A stretch of DNA of 64,000 nt. It comes from Rhabdophis nuchalis (Eukaryota; Chordata; Lepidosauria; Squamata; Natricidae). The DNA lies in contig CM077643.1 of the NCBI GenBank assembly GCA_039707465.1, forward strand, positions 326,390,919-326,454,918. The letters run 5' to 3'. The translations under genes and the position numbers were made by a program. Below the pieces are notes generated by a model. The model ran no database searches. It saw nothing but the letters and a program-made list of their open reading frames with translations, and was not told where the DNA came from. This document shows positions 58,601 through 64,000 of this stretch, one piece after another. Within the stretch, counting starts at the first letter, position 1. Each line of letters starts with the position of its first letter.

Positions 58601-61494
58601 ATGTTTCTTTAAAGCAGAGTTCAAAACTAGCAGTAGGTATTTTCTTCCAATAGGAAGAATCCTGCTCCAATAGGAAAACATTGAAAAATTTTACAACCTA
58701 TAGGCATTTTGCTCTTTTTACTACATAACATTCTGGCTCAGTATATATTTTTGTTATTGTTTTCCTTCTTAACAGTCTATGGTGCCCCAGAAGATGGAGA
58801 GCTGGAAAGAAAACAATCTTTTTCCCTAAAGAATCAGCTGTTGAGTAAGATACAAATGTATACTAATTTATATAAATATATAATACTAAGCTGAGAAATC
58901 TGCAAACTCTGCTAGTTAAGTTTTCCCACCATTGCAAATTATAACTAATGTCTACAATGTATTCCCATAGCTATTTTGTATCTAGTTTGCATTCTGCATA
59001 TATACTTGCAATTCCTTTGAGCAAACATGCCTTAATTAGCAGTGATTTGATTGTATAGACCAGTGGTTTTTAAACTGTTTGACCTAATTATCCCTTTTCC
59101 TGGTCTTGAATGTCATTACTCCCCAAACATTAAAAAAAACTTGTTTTACATAAGTGTTTCAGCAGTGGCAGTTCTAAACTAGAGCCTCACCTCAGGAACA
59201 AGCAATTAAAAATTGCTTCATTACACTAGGATATGCCCAAATTATCAGTTGAAGGTAATTACCCCCAGTTTCACCCCTGTAATTGACAAAGATTAGTCCT
59301 TGAAACAACCCCAATTCTTCTGGAAAAAGTAATTGTTACAGTGCTAGATAATGAATGCTTACCAGCTCCCATGCATGTTGCAAAGTACCCTTTTCAGATG
59401 TTTTGTATAGTTGTACTCTTTGTAAGCTAGGAATGGCTGGTGGGGGGGGGGGGGCATTAATTTTGTAACCTAATTAATATTTTGATTCCTGCTTTTGGTA
59501 TAAAGGTAATTGTGTTGTGACCTACATGTATGAGTAACTTTCACTGTAAAATGGCCACTTGCATAAGAATTAAGGGTGAGATACCCTAACATTGTTGTTT
59601 CAATTAAATGTGCTAAATGTTAGCAGCCAACCAGTGTATGAATGTTACCTCAACTTACTCGTTTTTATAGTCAATACAGCAGAATTTGAATGGAAATGGA
59701 TGTGTGCTTTCCCGGGAGGTAGGGAGGTGTGTGTTGATAATTGGAATAAATTCATTAAAACCTGCGGGAAATTTTACTCTTGATTAATTTCTGCAATTGG
59801 TTTCACTAGGTGTACTTTGACTGTAAGAAATTCTACACTGAACTCTGTTTATGCAGATTTTTCTTTTTTCTTTCTTAAGCTTTGACTTTTAAATGTCCGG
59901 ATAAAGCTGACCAGAAGCCCATAGAGAAGAAACTTCCAGGTAAGGGAAAGTATGTCTGTATTCCATATTTCCTGCATGTTTCAGTTATTTTGGTGATTGA
60001 GTGCATACTGCAGTAAAATAGGTAGTAACATGTTTAAAGATCTTTTCCCTATCTGAAGTCATTGCAAATGTTGTAGCCTTCAAAACAATGCAAACCAGTA
60101 TCTGTTCTGAAGCAGAGCAAGAGAAATCAGTATATCAAAAATAGATCGTAATTTAATCCACAGTATTCTAATTAGATTTCTAGGTCAGTAAGGGTGGTTT
60201 CTTTGTATACCATATAGATTCTAATATAATAGAAAATTAACATCTGCCCCTCTATTGTTTTTCAGTTTTTTCATGTCAAAGGTGCATTTTGTTTAGAAAT
60301 GTAAAGCTCATTTCAGTAAAACACATATTAAAAATGTATGCCCTCTGCTTCACTCATCACTGATAATGGATTATTATAACTAAAAGATGAGATATCCACA
60401 AACCCTTTGATGTTTGTATTTTGAAAAGTATTTATTCAAAATAAAAATCACATTTATCACAAGTTGCATAAAATGATACAGCTTTTTCAAAAAGTTAATA
60501 GAAAAATACTTTAAAGTACATTTTTGACAATAGAGGACTATTGCTGTGCCTTCAAATAAAGCTTTAAATGAAATAAGGGGGAAATTACCCAGCATAGCCA
60601 ATCTCTAAATGGGTCAAATTTTTAACACTTTTACTCCTTTAAATCTTACTATAAAAATACACTTTCACGTTCATATTGTTAATTTGAAATACAAGTGCAT
60701 AAGGTTAATGGTAATCTGGACAAATTAGCACAAAGATTTGGGGGCCTCATACCGTGAAGTAGAGGAAAAGGCTTCACTCATAGTGTTAAGGTACAAAAGA
60801 GCTAATGCCATAAATAGTATTTTGAAGGTCACTTAGGTCAGTCAGTGTGTTGTAGATATAAAGTAGAGACTATAATTTGGTAAACTTTTGTTTAGGAGGA
60901 GTACAGTTTTGTTATCAAACTAAATTTTTCTAATTGGTTCCTGTGAACTGCAGGAGCTCAACTCCCACAAATCTATTTCAGTATCAATTTTTGCTAGAAT
61001 TTCAGTTGCTGTGGCATCAAGTATTATCTAGCTATAGTTAAACAATTCTCTCTTTAATGTAGATTCTATGACTATCCAGAAGGTCAAAGGATTGCTGTAT
61101 CGTCTACTTAAAATTCCAGGCTCAGAACTGAAACTATCATATGAAAGTTCTAAAGTAAGCTCAAATTCAGTAAAGCAACAGTACATGAATTGAGACATTC
61201 CAGAATAAATCAACTCATTACCCTGGTAAAATCAATACATTGCACTCTATAATGTTGGATGATTGATTTCTTTATAAGAAAAGCAATACTATTGTTTTGA
61301 AATCGATGAGCTTCCTTTCCTTTATATTCCATCTTAGTCTTTTAAGATATACTAGATTAAAATATGCAAATCTAATAACTATCATTTTATTTAAATCCTA
61401 GATGAAAGGCAAAGAAGTTGAATTGGACAATGACCTAAAGCCCTTGCAATTCTACTCTATTGAAAATGAAGATTGCATTCTAGTACGATGGTAA
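30169..61494 (+). CDS. TBCE: Tubulin-folding cofactor E (whole coding region, spliced)
   Basis: Sixteen coding exons (listed separately) join in phase to 1593 bases: 530 residues plus stop, against 527 in human. TBCE is a cytosolic chaperone that binds alpha-tubulin and, with TBCD and TBCC, forms the complex that assembles or dissociates the tubulin heterodimer. The N-terminal CAP-Gly domain covers about residues 10-70, with WLGVEWDN and the GKHNGSHEG loop (47-55, aligned with human GKHDGSHEG). Leucine-rich repeats run from about 120 to 375 ([52 protein letters not shown]). The linker [18 protein letters not shown] follows, and a ubiquitin-like domain from about 450 ends in LVRW. The start is chosen because [14 protein letters not shown] aligns with the family start. 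No frameshift or missing domain was found. One intron seems to use a GC donor. Confidence 0.97.
30339..30689. mobile_element. 351-bp MITE with long inverted repeats (Tc1/mariner-like)
   Basis: Ends CAGTGGTACCTCGGTTCACG and CGTGAACCGAGGTACCACTG are perfect inverted repeats. TA target duplications sit at 30337-30338 and 30690-30691. It lies 70 bases after a TBCE exon. Confidence 0.88.
30960..34430 (-). mobile_element. Old, degenerate L2-like LINE on the minus strand
   Basis: Read on the minus strand, LINE landmarks appear in order. An endonuclease block [10 protein letters not shown] lies near 32940-32910. An RT block [12 protein letters not shown] lies near 32270-32220. C-terminal RT with [13 protein letters not shown] and HELHLLSV lies near 31580-31460. 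Many stops and shifts interrupt it, so the element is ancient. The outer boundaries are approximate. Confidence 0.65.
34431..35757. other. TBCE intron sequence, no feature seen
   Basis: AT-rich intron leading to coding exon 2. No other feature is recognised. Confidence 0.5.
35758..35842 (+). CDS. TBCE: TBCE coding exon 2 (CAP-Gly core)
   Basis: Residues 34-61, including WLGVEWDN and GKHNGSHEG. Acceptor ATATTAG|GAATTT; donor TGCAG|GTGAGT. Confidence 0.95.
36295..36549. mobile_element. Short MITE with 'TACC-TTTCCCC...AATAAGACC' ends, copy 2
   Basis: Starts TACCGTTTCCCCAAAAATAA and ends in a degraded inverse (...GCAAAACAAGGTA), with TA at both edges. It shares its middle with the copy at 20939-21178. 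Confidence 0.75.
37090..37250. mobile_element. MITE-like element ('TACAG-TAGTCCT' family), copy 4, truncated
   Basis: Starts TACAGGTAGTCCTCAACTTA and continues like the other copies. The right inverted end is missing. Confidence 0.6.
37251..37996. other. TBCE intron sequence, no feature seen
   Basis: Intron with a slightly GC-richer part near 37260-37560. No repeat family or exon could be named. Confidence 0.4.
37997..38188 (+). CDS. TBCE: TBCE coding exon 3
   Basis: Residues 62-126 ([19 protein letters not shown] through GFDSIKKKQ). Acceptor CCTTCCAG|GCATCC. The 3' boundary is set at AAAA|GCAAGT, a GC donor: the nearby GTACAG donor would put the next exon out of frame. Confidence 0.88.
38189..38194 (+). 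promoter_or_regulatory. TBCE: Non-canonical GC splice donor of TBCE
   Basis: GCAAGT fits the GC-AG intron donor consensus. Splicing here gives ...KKKQKQLNTL..., which aligns without gap to human ...MKQQSQLSKL.... Confidence 0.75.
38620..39045. mobile_element. MITE with 'TACCATATTTTTCGGACTATA' type ends
   Basis: Ends TACCATATTTTTCGG... and ...GAATACGGTA are related inverted repeats with TA edges. The interior is itself largely fold-back (CTATAAGAC and GTCTATAAGACG arms). A related, interrupted copy is at 63162-63985. Confidence 0.75.
39228..39316 (+). CDS. TBCE: TBCE coding exon 4
   Basis: Residues 126-155 and one base ([19 protein letters not shown] region). Acceptor TTTTTGTAG|GCAATT; donor CCTA|GTATCC. 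The last A plus AT from the next exon makes the Asn of CPNIR. Confidence 0.9.
39317..40283. other. TBCE intron, no feature seen
   Basis: AT-rich intron. Minus-strand open frames here have no family and are judged chance frames. Confidence 0.5.
40284..40383 (+). CDS. TBCE: TBCE coding exon 5 (first leucine-rich repeat)
   Basis: Encodes [19 protein letters not shown] and on to ENLEILNL (residues 156-188). It matches human NIRKVDLSKNLLSSWDEV closely. Acceptor TTTTGCTCAG|ATATTC; donor CTCAG|GTATTC. A longer minus-strand open frame overlaps it but has no family match. Confidence 0.93.
40765..40979 (+). mobile_element. L2-like LINE 3' end fragment
   Basis: Begins CAACAAGCCGGCCTAGCC and ends with the CGCCGCCCTGGGTCC...GGGCGGGATATAAAT motif and an A-rich tail, as in the longer copies here. 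Confidence 0.85.
41407..41509 (+). CDS. TBCE: TBCE coding exon 6
   Basis: Residues 189-223 ([12 protein letters not shown]...[12 protein letters not shown]). Acceptor TTTGGAATAG|TGAAAA; donor CTGAG|GTAATA; ends in phase 0. Confidence 0.95.
41510..42472. other. TBCE intron, no feature seen
   Basis: AT-rich intron with no recognised repeat or exon. Confidence 0.5.
42473..42549 (+). CDS. TBCE: TBCE coding exon 7
   Basis: Residues 224-248 ([20 protein letters not shown]). Acceptor TTTCCCTTTAG|GTTCTT; donor AAAAG|GTATGA. Confidence 0.95.
42593..43429. mobile_element. MITE-like element ('TACAG-TAGTCCT' family), copy 5, split by an L2-like fragment
   Basis: Left part TTCAGGTAGTTCTCACTTAC (42593 on) and right part ending ...AGTTAGTAAGCAAGGACT (about 43429) are inverted relatives. 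The copy is split at 42821-43251 by the next feature. Confidence 0.65.
42821..43251 (-). mobile_element. L2-like LINE 3' fragment, minus strand, inside a MITE
   Basis: Minus-strand translation of 43244-43044 is the familiar RT C-terminus ([20 protein letters not shown]). It is followed by the AT-rich 3' tail toward 42832. It is flanked by a near-identical duplication TGTGATAGT (42810-42818 and 43252-43260), evidence of a target-primed insertion into the MITE. Confidence 0.85.
43430..43940. other. TBCE intron, no feature seen
   Basis: AT-rich intron between the split MITE and the LINE cluster. Confidence 0.4.
43941..44446 (+). mobile_element. L2-like LINE, rearranged 5' segment of an interrupted copy
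   Basis: It first reads the late RT piece [17 protein letters not shown]. At about 44017 it then jumps back to an earlier piece ([19 protein letters not shown] through [15 protein letters not shown]) and proceeds to [11 protein letters not shown]. This order cannot come from one simple copy. It is interrupted at its 3' end by the CR1 element and resumes near 47865. Confidence 0.8.
44480..44748 (+). pseudogene. CR1 ORF1 C-terminal fragment (SGNH/esterase-like)
   Basis: Contains [23 protein letters not shown] and the [14 protein letters not shown] block. The Asp-x-x-His part of that block is the end of the SGNH-hydrolase catalytic set seen in CR1 ORF1 proteins. The N-terminal part is missing; the open frame upstream is L2-like RT joined by chance. 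Confidence 0.75.
45036..47766 (+). pseudogene. CR1 ORF2 (endonuclease-reverse transcriptase), broken
   Basis: Readable pieces are 45048-45407, 45427-45876, 45916-46503, 46451-46750 and 46930-47766. They are separated by stop codons (for example 45405-45407 and 45874-45876) and by shifts, one at an A-run near 46478. The catalytic FADDTK box is present at about 46960. Confidence 0.9.
47865..48500 (+). mobile_element. L2-like LINE, 3' segment of the interrupted copy
   Basis: Starts GGGGCTCCCCTTGAGGTGCA, exactly where the upstream segment broke off. It carries the RT C-terminus and ends with CGCCCTGGGTCC...GGGCGGGGTATAAAT and an (AAATA)n tail. Confidence 0.88.
48501..49088 (+). mobile_element. 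Second L2-like LINE 3' fragment, different subfamily tail
   Basis: Encodes [15 protein letters not shown] to the RT C-terminus ([12 protein letters not shown]). The tail reads TGCCCCGAGTCCC...GAGGGGGCAGTTTATAAAT, like the copy at 51180-53622 and unlike the segment just before it. Confidence 0.85.
49449..50597. mobile_element. Non-autonomous hAT element with GC-rich cargo
   Basis: Ends CAGTGGTGGGCAAACTT and GGTTTGCCGACCACTG are imperfect inverted repeats. An exact 8-base duplication ATCTAAAC flanks it (49441-49448, 50598-50605). Inside are (TTTC)n (about 49637-49690), a pyrimidine-rich and (GT)n stretch, and a GC-rich core. The core includes a repeated block (GAGGAGAGAGGAAGAGCC at about 50260 and 50521). 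No transposase; open frames up to 379 codons inside are composition artefacts. Confidence 0.9.
50653..50719 (+). mobile_element. L2-like 3' tail fragment
   Basis: Only the terminal motif GTCGCCGCCCTGGGTCC...GGGCGGGGTATAAAT and an (AAATA)n tail remain. Confidence 0.75.
50720..51179. other. TBCE intron, no feature seen
   Basis: AT-rich intron between repeat insertions. Confidence 0.4.
51180..53622 (+). mobile_element. L2-like LINE, best preserved copy (5'-truncated in the endonuclease)
   Basis: Begins at the end of the endonuclease domain (SDHSLL-type start near 51187), then the linker to RT and a full RT. The 3' end is GCACCGCCCCGAGTCCC...GAGGGGGCAG with an (AAATA)n tail. Damage in the readable part is small: a shift near 51480-51535 and one in-frame TGA (51858-51860). 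It sits in TBCE intron 7 in the same orientation as the gene. Confidence 0.92.
51882..53384 (+). CDS. L2-like reverse transcriptase, 500-codon open frame
   Basis: The open frame covers essentially the whole [90 protein letters not shown] and the catalytic YADDTQLY. The thumb/C-terminal region ends [12 protein letters not shown]. The Met at 51882 is only the first Met after the in-frame TGA; the true ORF2 started far upstream. The 5' truncation makes independent movement unlikely. Confidence 0.88.
   Translation: MDPCPSWLVLASWEVTRGWLQEVVNASLSEGFLPIVLKEAVVRPLLKKPSLDPALLVNYRPVSNLHFLAKVVESVVAQQFPRHLEEIDYLDPRQSGFRSGHSTETALVALVEDLWRARDGGCSSILVLLDISAAFDTIDHGILLHRLEGLGVRSTVLRWFSSYLSDRSQFVLAGEQRSTSRPLTCGVPQGSVLSPLLFNTYMKPLGEIIRGFGVEYHLYADDTQLYVSTPNHPNDAVEVMSRCLEAVRIWMGRNRLRLNPSKTEWLWFPAPRFNQFVPSLAIGGEHIAPVDRARNLDVLLDTWLSMEEQVTAVARGAFYQVRLVRQLRPLLDRDALRTVTHAFVTSRLDYCNALYMGLPLRCTQRLQLVQNAVVRAVLGTSRFAHVTPLLHELHWLPVAFRVRFKVLVTTFKALHGTGPSYLRDRILPHTSLRPIRSHREGLLRMPSTRQCQRATPRGRAFSVVGPTLWNDLPPEIRTTMDLRSFHQKLKTYFFHQAGLA
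53623..53892. other. TBCE intron, no feature seen
   Basis: Short AT-rich intron end before coding exon 8. Confidence 0.4.
53893..53988 (+). CDS. TBCE: TBCE coding exon 8
   Basis: Residues 249-280 ([20 protein letters not shown] through LIADLP). Acceptor TTTTCCTTGCAG|ACCTAT; donor CCCAG|GTAACT. Confidence 0.96.
53989..54521. other. TBCE intron, no feature seen
   Basis: AT-rich intron with a poly-A/T-rich patch near 54308-54345. Confidence 0.4.
54522..54586 (+). CDS. TBCE: TBCE coding exon 9
   Basis: [20 protein letters not shown] region, residues 281-302. Acceptor AAATTTCAG|GTTAGA; donor TTTG|GTATGT. Confidence 0.95.
54666..54730 (+). CDS. TBCE: TBCE coding exon 10
   Basis: [20 protein letters not shown] region, residues 303-324. 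Acceptor TTTTTTACAG|GTCACA; donor GAGAAA|GTAAGA. Confidence 0.95.
54731..55255. other. TBCE intron, no feature seen
   Basis: AT-rich intron without recognised features. Confidence 0.4.
55256..55408 (+). CDS. TBCE: TBCE coding exon 11
   Basis: Residues 325-375 ([20 protein letters not shown] through [12 protein letters not shown]), 51 whole codons. Acceptor GGGTTTCAG|TGGTCT; donor TCACAG|GTATAT. Confidence 0.96.
55409..56047. other. TBCE intron, no feature seen
   Basis: Intron without a recognised repeat or exon. Confidence 0.4.
56048..56201 (+). CDS. TBCE: TBCE coding exon 12
   Basis: Residues 376-427 ([33 protein letters not shown]). This strongly conserved linker follows the LRRs. Acceptor TTTTGCCCCAG|ATCCTT; donor GACC|GTAAGT. 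Confidence 0.97.
56202..58775. other. TBCE intron 13 (numbering with a non-coding exon 1), no gene seen
   Basis: 2.6 kb of intron. Short frames (for example 57172-57366 and 57864-58055) lack domains. The stretch around 57740-58200 may be an old repeat but I cannot name it. Confidence 0.4.
58776..58844 (+). CDS. TBCE: TBCE coding exon 13
   Basis: [20 protein letters not shown] region, residues 427-450. Acceptor CTTCTTAACAG|TCTATG; donor TTGA|GTAAGA. Confidence 0.95.
58845..59879. other. TBCE intron, possible hAT-like remnant near 59060
   Basis: Intron. CAGTGGTTTTTAAACTGTTTG at about 59061 resembles a hAT end, but no matching right end or 8-base duplication was found. A poly-G run lies near 59441. 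Confidence 0.35.
59880..59939 (+). CDS. TBCE: TBCE coding exon 14
   Basis: [20 protein letters not shown] region, residues 450-470, entering the ubiquitin-like domain. Acceptor CTTTCTTAAG|CTTTGA; donor CCAG|GTAAGG. Confidence 0.92.
59940..61062. other. TBCE intron, no feature seen
   Basis: AT-rich intron without recognised features. Confidence 0.4.
61063..61154 (+). CDS. TBCE: TBCE coding exon 15
   Basis: [19 protein letters not shown] region of the ubiquitin-like domain, residues 470-500. Acceptor CTTTAATGTAG|ATTCTA; donor TCTAAA|GTAAGC. Confidence 0.96.
61402..61494 (+). CDS. TBCE: TBCE coding exon 16 (last)
   Basis: Residues 501-530 and stop TAA. It ends [15 protein letters not shown], as the family does. 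Acceptor TTTAAATCCTAG|ATGAAA. Confidence 0.97.
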   Translation: MKGKEVELDNDLKPLQFYSIENEDCILVRW

Positions 61495-61693
61495 AAGCTG
61501 CTTTTGATACATTTTAAGGTAACTTGCACACTGCTAACAAAGTTTAGGCTGATTTTTAATTGTATTGTTGGGGAAAGCTTTTATAAAAATGTATCACTGT
61601 TTGGTAGAGAAGCTTTTGTATTCTTGTTTTTTTTTTAAAGAAAAAAGTAATATCATGCCTGTAAGAGTAAAATGAAAGCTTTTGCCAGCTTCA

Positions 61694-61699
61694 AATAAA
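61694..61699 (+). terminator. TBCE: TBCE polyadenylation signal (AATAAA)
   Basis: AATAAA lies 200 bases after the stop codon, a normal distance. Confidence 0.7.
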
Positions 61700-63161
61700 A
61701 AGTAATTCATTTGTGCTACGCTACTTACGGAAATCAGTGGGACTCTCAACAAACCTTCCACTCACTACTATACAAATAACATATTGGAGGGAATTAAAAG
61801 CTGAGGTATTTCATTACCAACCCATCCCAATAGCTACAGAATACCAGAAAGCATAAAAATCACTCAAGGGGGGAGGGGGGGAGGACCCTAGTATTTAATA
61901 TGCACATTGGAGAAAGGGCCACTGTCTCACTCCCTCTACATATTGGCTGAAAGTACACAGAGGATAAATAGAATTACTACGGCATCTAACTTCCTTCTTT
62001 ACAGGAATTATATGATAATATATCAGTATTCCCAGCAAGAGGCACTGTTTCCCTCATATTTGAAATACAGACTGAAATTAAAACATCAGTCTGATCCCCA
62101 ATTCATTAGAAGCCAACACATGTGTGCAGTCTACCTCGGTTAAGTGTCTTCTCTAGCAAGGCATATGGGCAGAGAAGTGCAAGTTTAATATGCAATATGT
62201 ACAGTATTGTATCTGCCTTTCTCAGTTTAGCCTCAGTCCCTTGCTCATGTATACACTAAATGCATGAAAAGTCAAGTTTATCTACTTCTGTAATATATTA
62301 ATAAAAGAATTCACATTCATATTTGGCTTCGTAAAAGAGTATGTTCAAAAATGAAATGTGTCCATTTATTAAAAAGGGGATGTATGTGCAAATATAGCCC
62401 TAAGGGCCATTTCACACTAGACAAATTATCTACATGAAACACTTCTTTAAAGAATGTGTGAAGCTTTTCTGTAGTTTACCGCATACTGAAATGAACATAC
62501 ACTGTATGTAACCAGTGGAGTAGAAGCATAAATTGGCTAGCAACATACTCTTACATTTGTCACCAGTAACAGACTACATAGGAGACTGATGGAACATCTG
62601 TTTTGAGGCTTTCCCTTCCTTTCCTCTCTAATGTTTTCCTTAGAGTGTTTGCCACCCTTCATTTTTCTTCACATTTGCAAGGGTCTCCACAGCGTTCCTT
62701 TATTCTCCAAAGCTCTGCAAGCTCCTGAGCAGAATACTGAGGAGAGGACAGCATACCACTCTCACAAGTCTTCTCACACAACCAGAGATCATCCTATTTT
62801 AAAAGAAAGCAATATACTGTTACTGTTGCTACACTATTACAGGCATAGCTTCAAAACCAGTTTTAGAGGACTTGGTTTAATTCAATTTATAGAAGTTAAG
62901 AGAAAAACAGGCAAAAATTCAAATTTATATACGTTGCTCTTTCCTAGTTTAGGCAAGTACTGACAAGTTGAGCAAACAATTCAAACAAAGGAAAAAAAGA
63001 CAGAGGCAATATTGTATTTAAAATTGATTTTTGTGTTGTCCTTCCATAAACCTAAAGTTAAAAAACATATGAATTCCTTATGTGGTCATTACGTTAAATA
63101 AGAAATCTAGTTTTATTAGATTCTATGATGTTGCCTGAATAAATATAAACTTCTTGAGATA
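61700..63161. other. Sequence downstream of TBCE, no gene seen
   Basis: AT-rich DNA. In human the next gene is B3GALNT2; no piece of it was recognised, so if present its coding part is outside the window. Confidence 0.4.
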
Positions 63162-63985
63162 TACTGTATTTTTTAGAGTATCTGCGGGATCGGATCCTGC
63201 CTCATACATCCTCACGGCCGATACGCTCCCACAGAGAGGGACTGCTCCGGGTGCCGTCCACTAGACTTTGTCAGCGGGCGACGCCCAGGGGAAGGGCCTT
63301 CTCTGTGGCGGGCCCAGCCCTCTGGAACGACCTTCCCCCCGATATTAGGACAACCACGGACCTCCGCTCCTTCCGCTTAAAATTAAAGACACACTTTTTT
63401 CGCCTGGCCGGCCTTGGGTAGTCTCTTTTTAGGTTAGGGGTTTTTAGGGGTAATTTTTAGTTTAGTATATGGGTTTTAGCGCAGGAATTATTTAATTTAT
63501 TTTTAATTTTGTAGTTTGTATTTTGTAGTTTGTTCTTTGTATTTTTAATTGCCTGTGCCCCGCCTCGAGTCCCCTTGGGGAGAGAGAGCGGGTTATAAAA
63601 AAAAATAAATTATTATTATAAGACGCACCAAGATTTTGAAGAGACAAGTTTTAAAAAAAAGTTTTGCACTCTGCAGATCTCCCAAAAATTGCCCGTTTTT
63701 TTGTCAAAAAAGGACATGCATAGCCTTTAAGAGGCTTATAGAGTGCTCCTGGGGGCTGGAGGAGCAAAATTGAACAAGAAATGGCCCATTTTTCATTCGT
63801 TTCTGCCCTCCCCAGCCCCCAGGAGCACTCTGAAAGCCTCCTAAAGGCTACGCACAACCATTTTGGTGAAGGGGGCAAGGTTTCAGGAGGCAAAAAATGC
63901 TGTATTCAGTGTATAAGACGCATCCAGATTTTCAGCCTCTTTTTTGAGGGAAAGGGGTGCATCTTATTCTCTGAAAAATACGGTA
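63162..63985. mobile_element. MITE with 'TACTGTATTTTT...' ends, split by an L2-like fragment
   Basis: Left stub TACTGTATTTTTTAGAGTAT (63162 on), then L2-like sequence, then TATAAGACGCACCAAGATTT to the right end GAAAAATACGGTA. It is related to the element at 38620-39045 and contains a fold-back interior. Confidence 0.75.
63179..63618 (+). mobile_element. L2-like LINE 3' fragment inserted in a MITE
   Basis: The RT C-terminus ([12 protein letters not shown] start, [29 protein letters not shown]) is followed by the tail TGCCCCGCCTCGAGTCCCCTTGG and an A-rich end. Confidence 0.88.
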
Positions 63986-64000
63986 AGTCCTAATAAGTAT

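Noticed and set aside
59061..59081. A hAT-like left end in a TBCE intron.
   Set aside because: No matching right end or 8-base target duplication could be found by eye.

Overview
The window is nuclear DNA from a vertebrate, most likely a squamate reptile (snake or lizard). The intron-rich genes and CpG islands set in AT-rich DNA show a vertebrate. The squamate call rests on the repeats: L2-like and CR1 LINEs with '...CGCCCTGGGTCC...GGGCGGGATATAAAT' type 3' ends, TA-flanked MITEs, hAT elements and a Helitron-like element. The species cannot be named from the sequence.

Two host genes can be reconstructed in full on the + strand, and the start of a third is proposed on the - strand. The order matches human 1q42.3 (ARID4B <- -> GGPS1, then TBCE ->). 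(1) About 1-13 kb: a long AT-rich stretch that is probably the first intron(s) of ARID4B on the - strand, a candidate ARID4B start-codon exon (11,039-11,101), and a CpG island that would serve as the ARID4B/GGPS1 bidirectional promoter. (2) 13.1-19.9 kb: GGPS1, three coding exons, 300 residues, both Asp-rich motifs intact. (3) 20-30 kb: intergenic DNA with a 1.85-kb terminal-inverted-repeat element carrying GC-rich cargo and a nested hAT, then a second, nearly identical ~1.55-kb copy of the GGPS1 promoter island (26.03-27.59 kb), then a 1.33-kb hAT element containing a ~700-bp purine tract. (4) 30.1-61.7 kb: TBCE, 16 coding exons that join in frame to 530 residues (CAP-Gly, leucine-rich repeats, ubiquitin-like domain), with one apparent GC-AG intron. 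Its introns hold most of the LINE load, including a CR1 element inserted in an L2-like LINE and an L2-like element with a 500-codon open reverse-transcriptase frame. (5) 61.7-64 kb: downstream sequence with a MITE split by an L2-like tail.

The two complete genes are unrelated housekeeping genes. GGPS1 makes geranylgeranyl diphosphate for protein prenylation; TBCE takes part in alpha-tubulin folding and tubulin dimer assembly and disassembly. The most unusual structure is the duplicated promoter-type CpG island: a copy of the GGPS1 promoter sits 2.5 kb upstream of the TBCE start-codon exon and may drive TBCE. No bacterial-type features, CRISPR arrays or retroviral proviruses were recognised.
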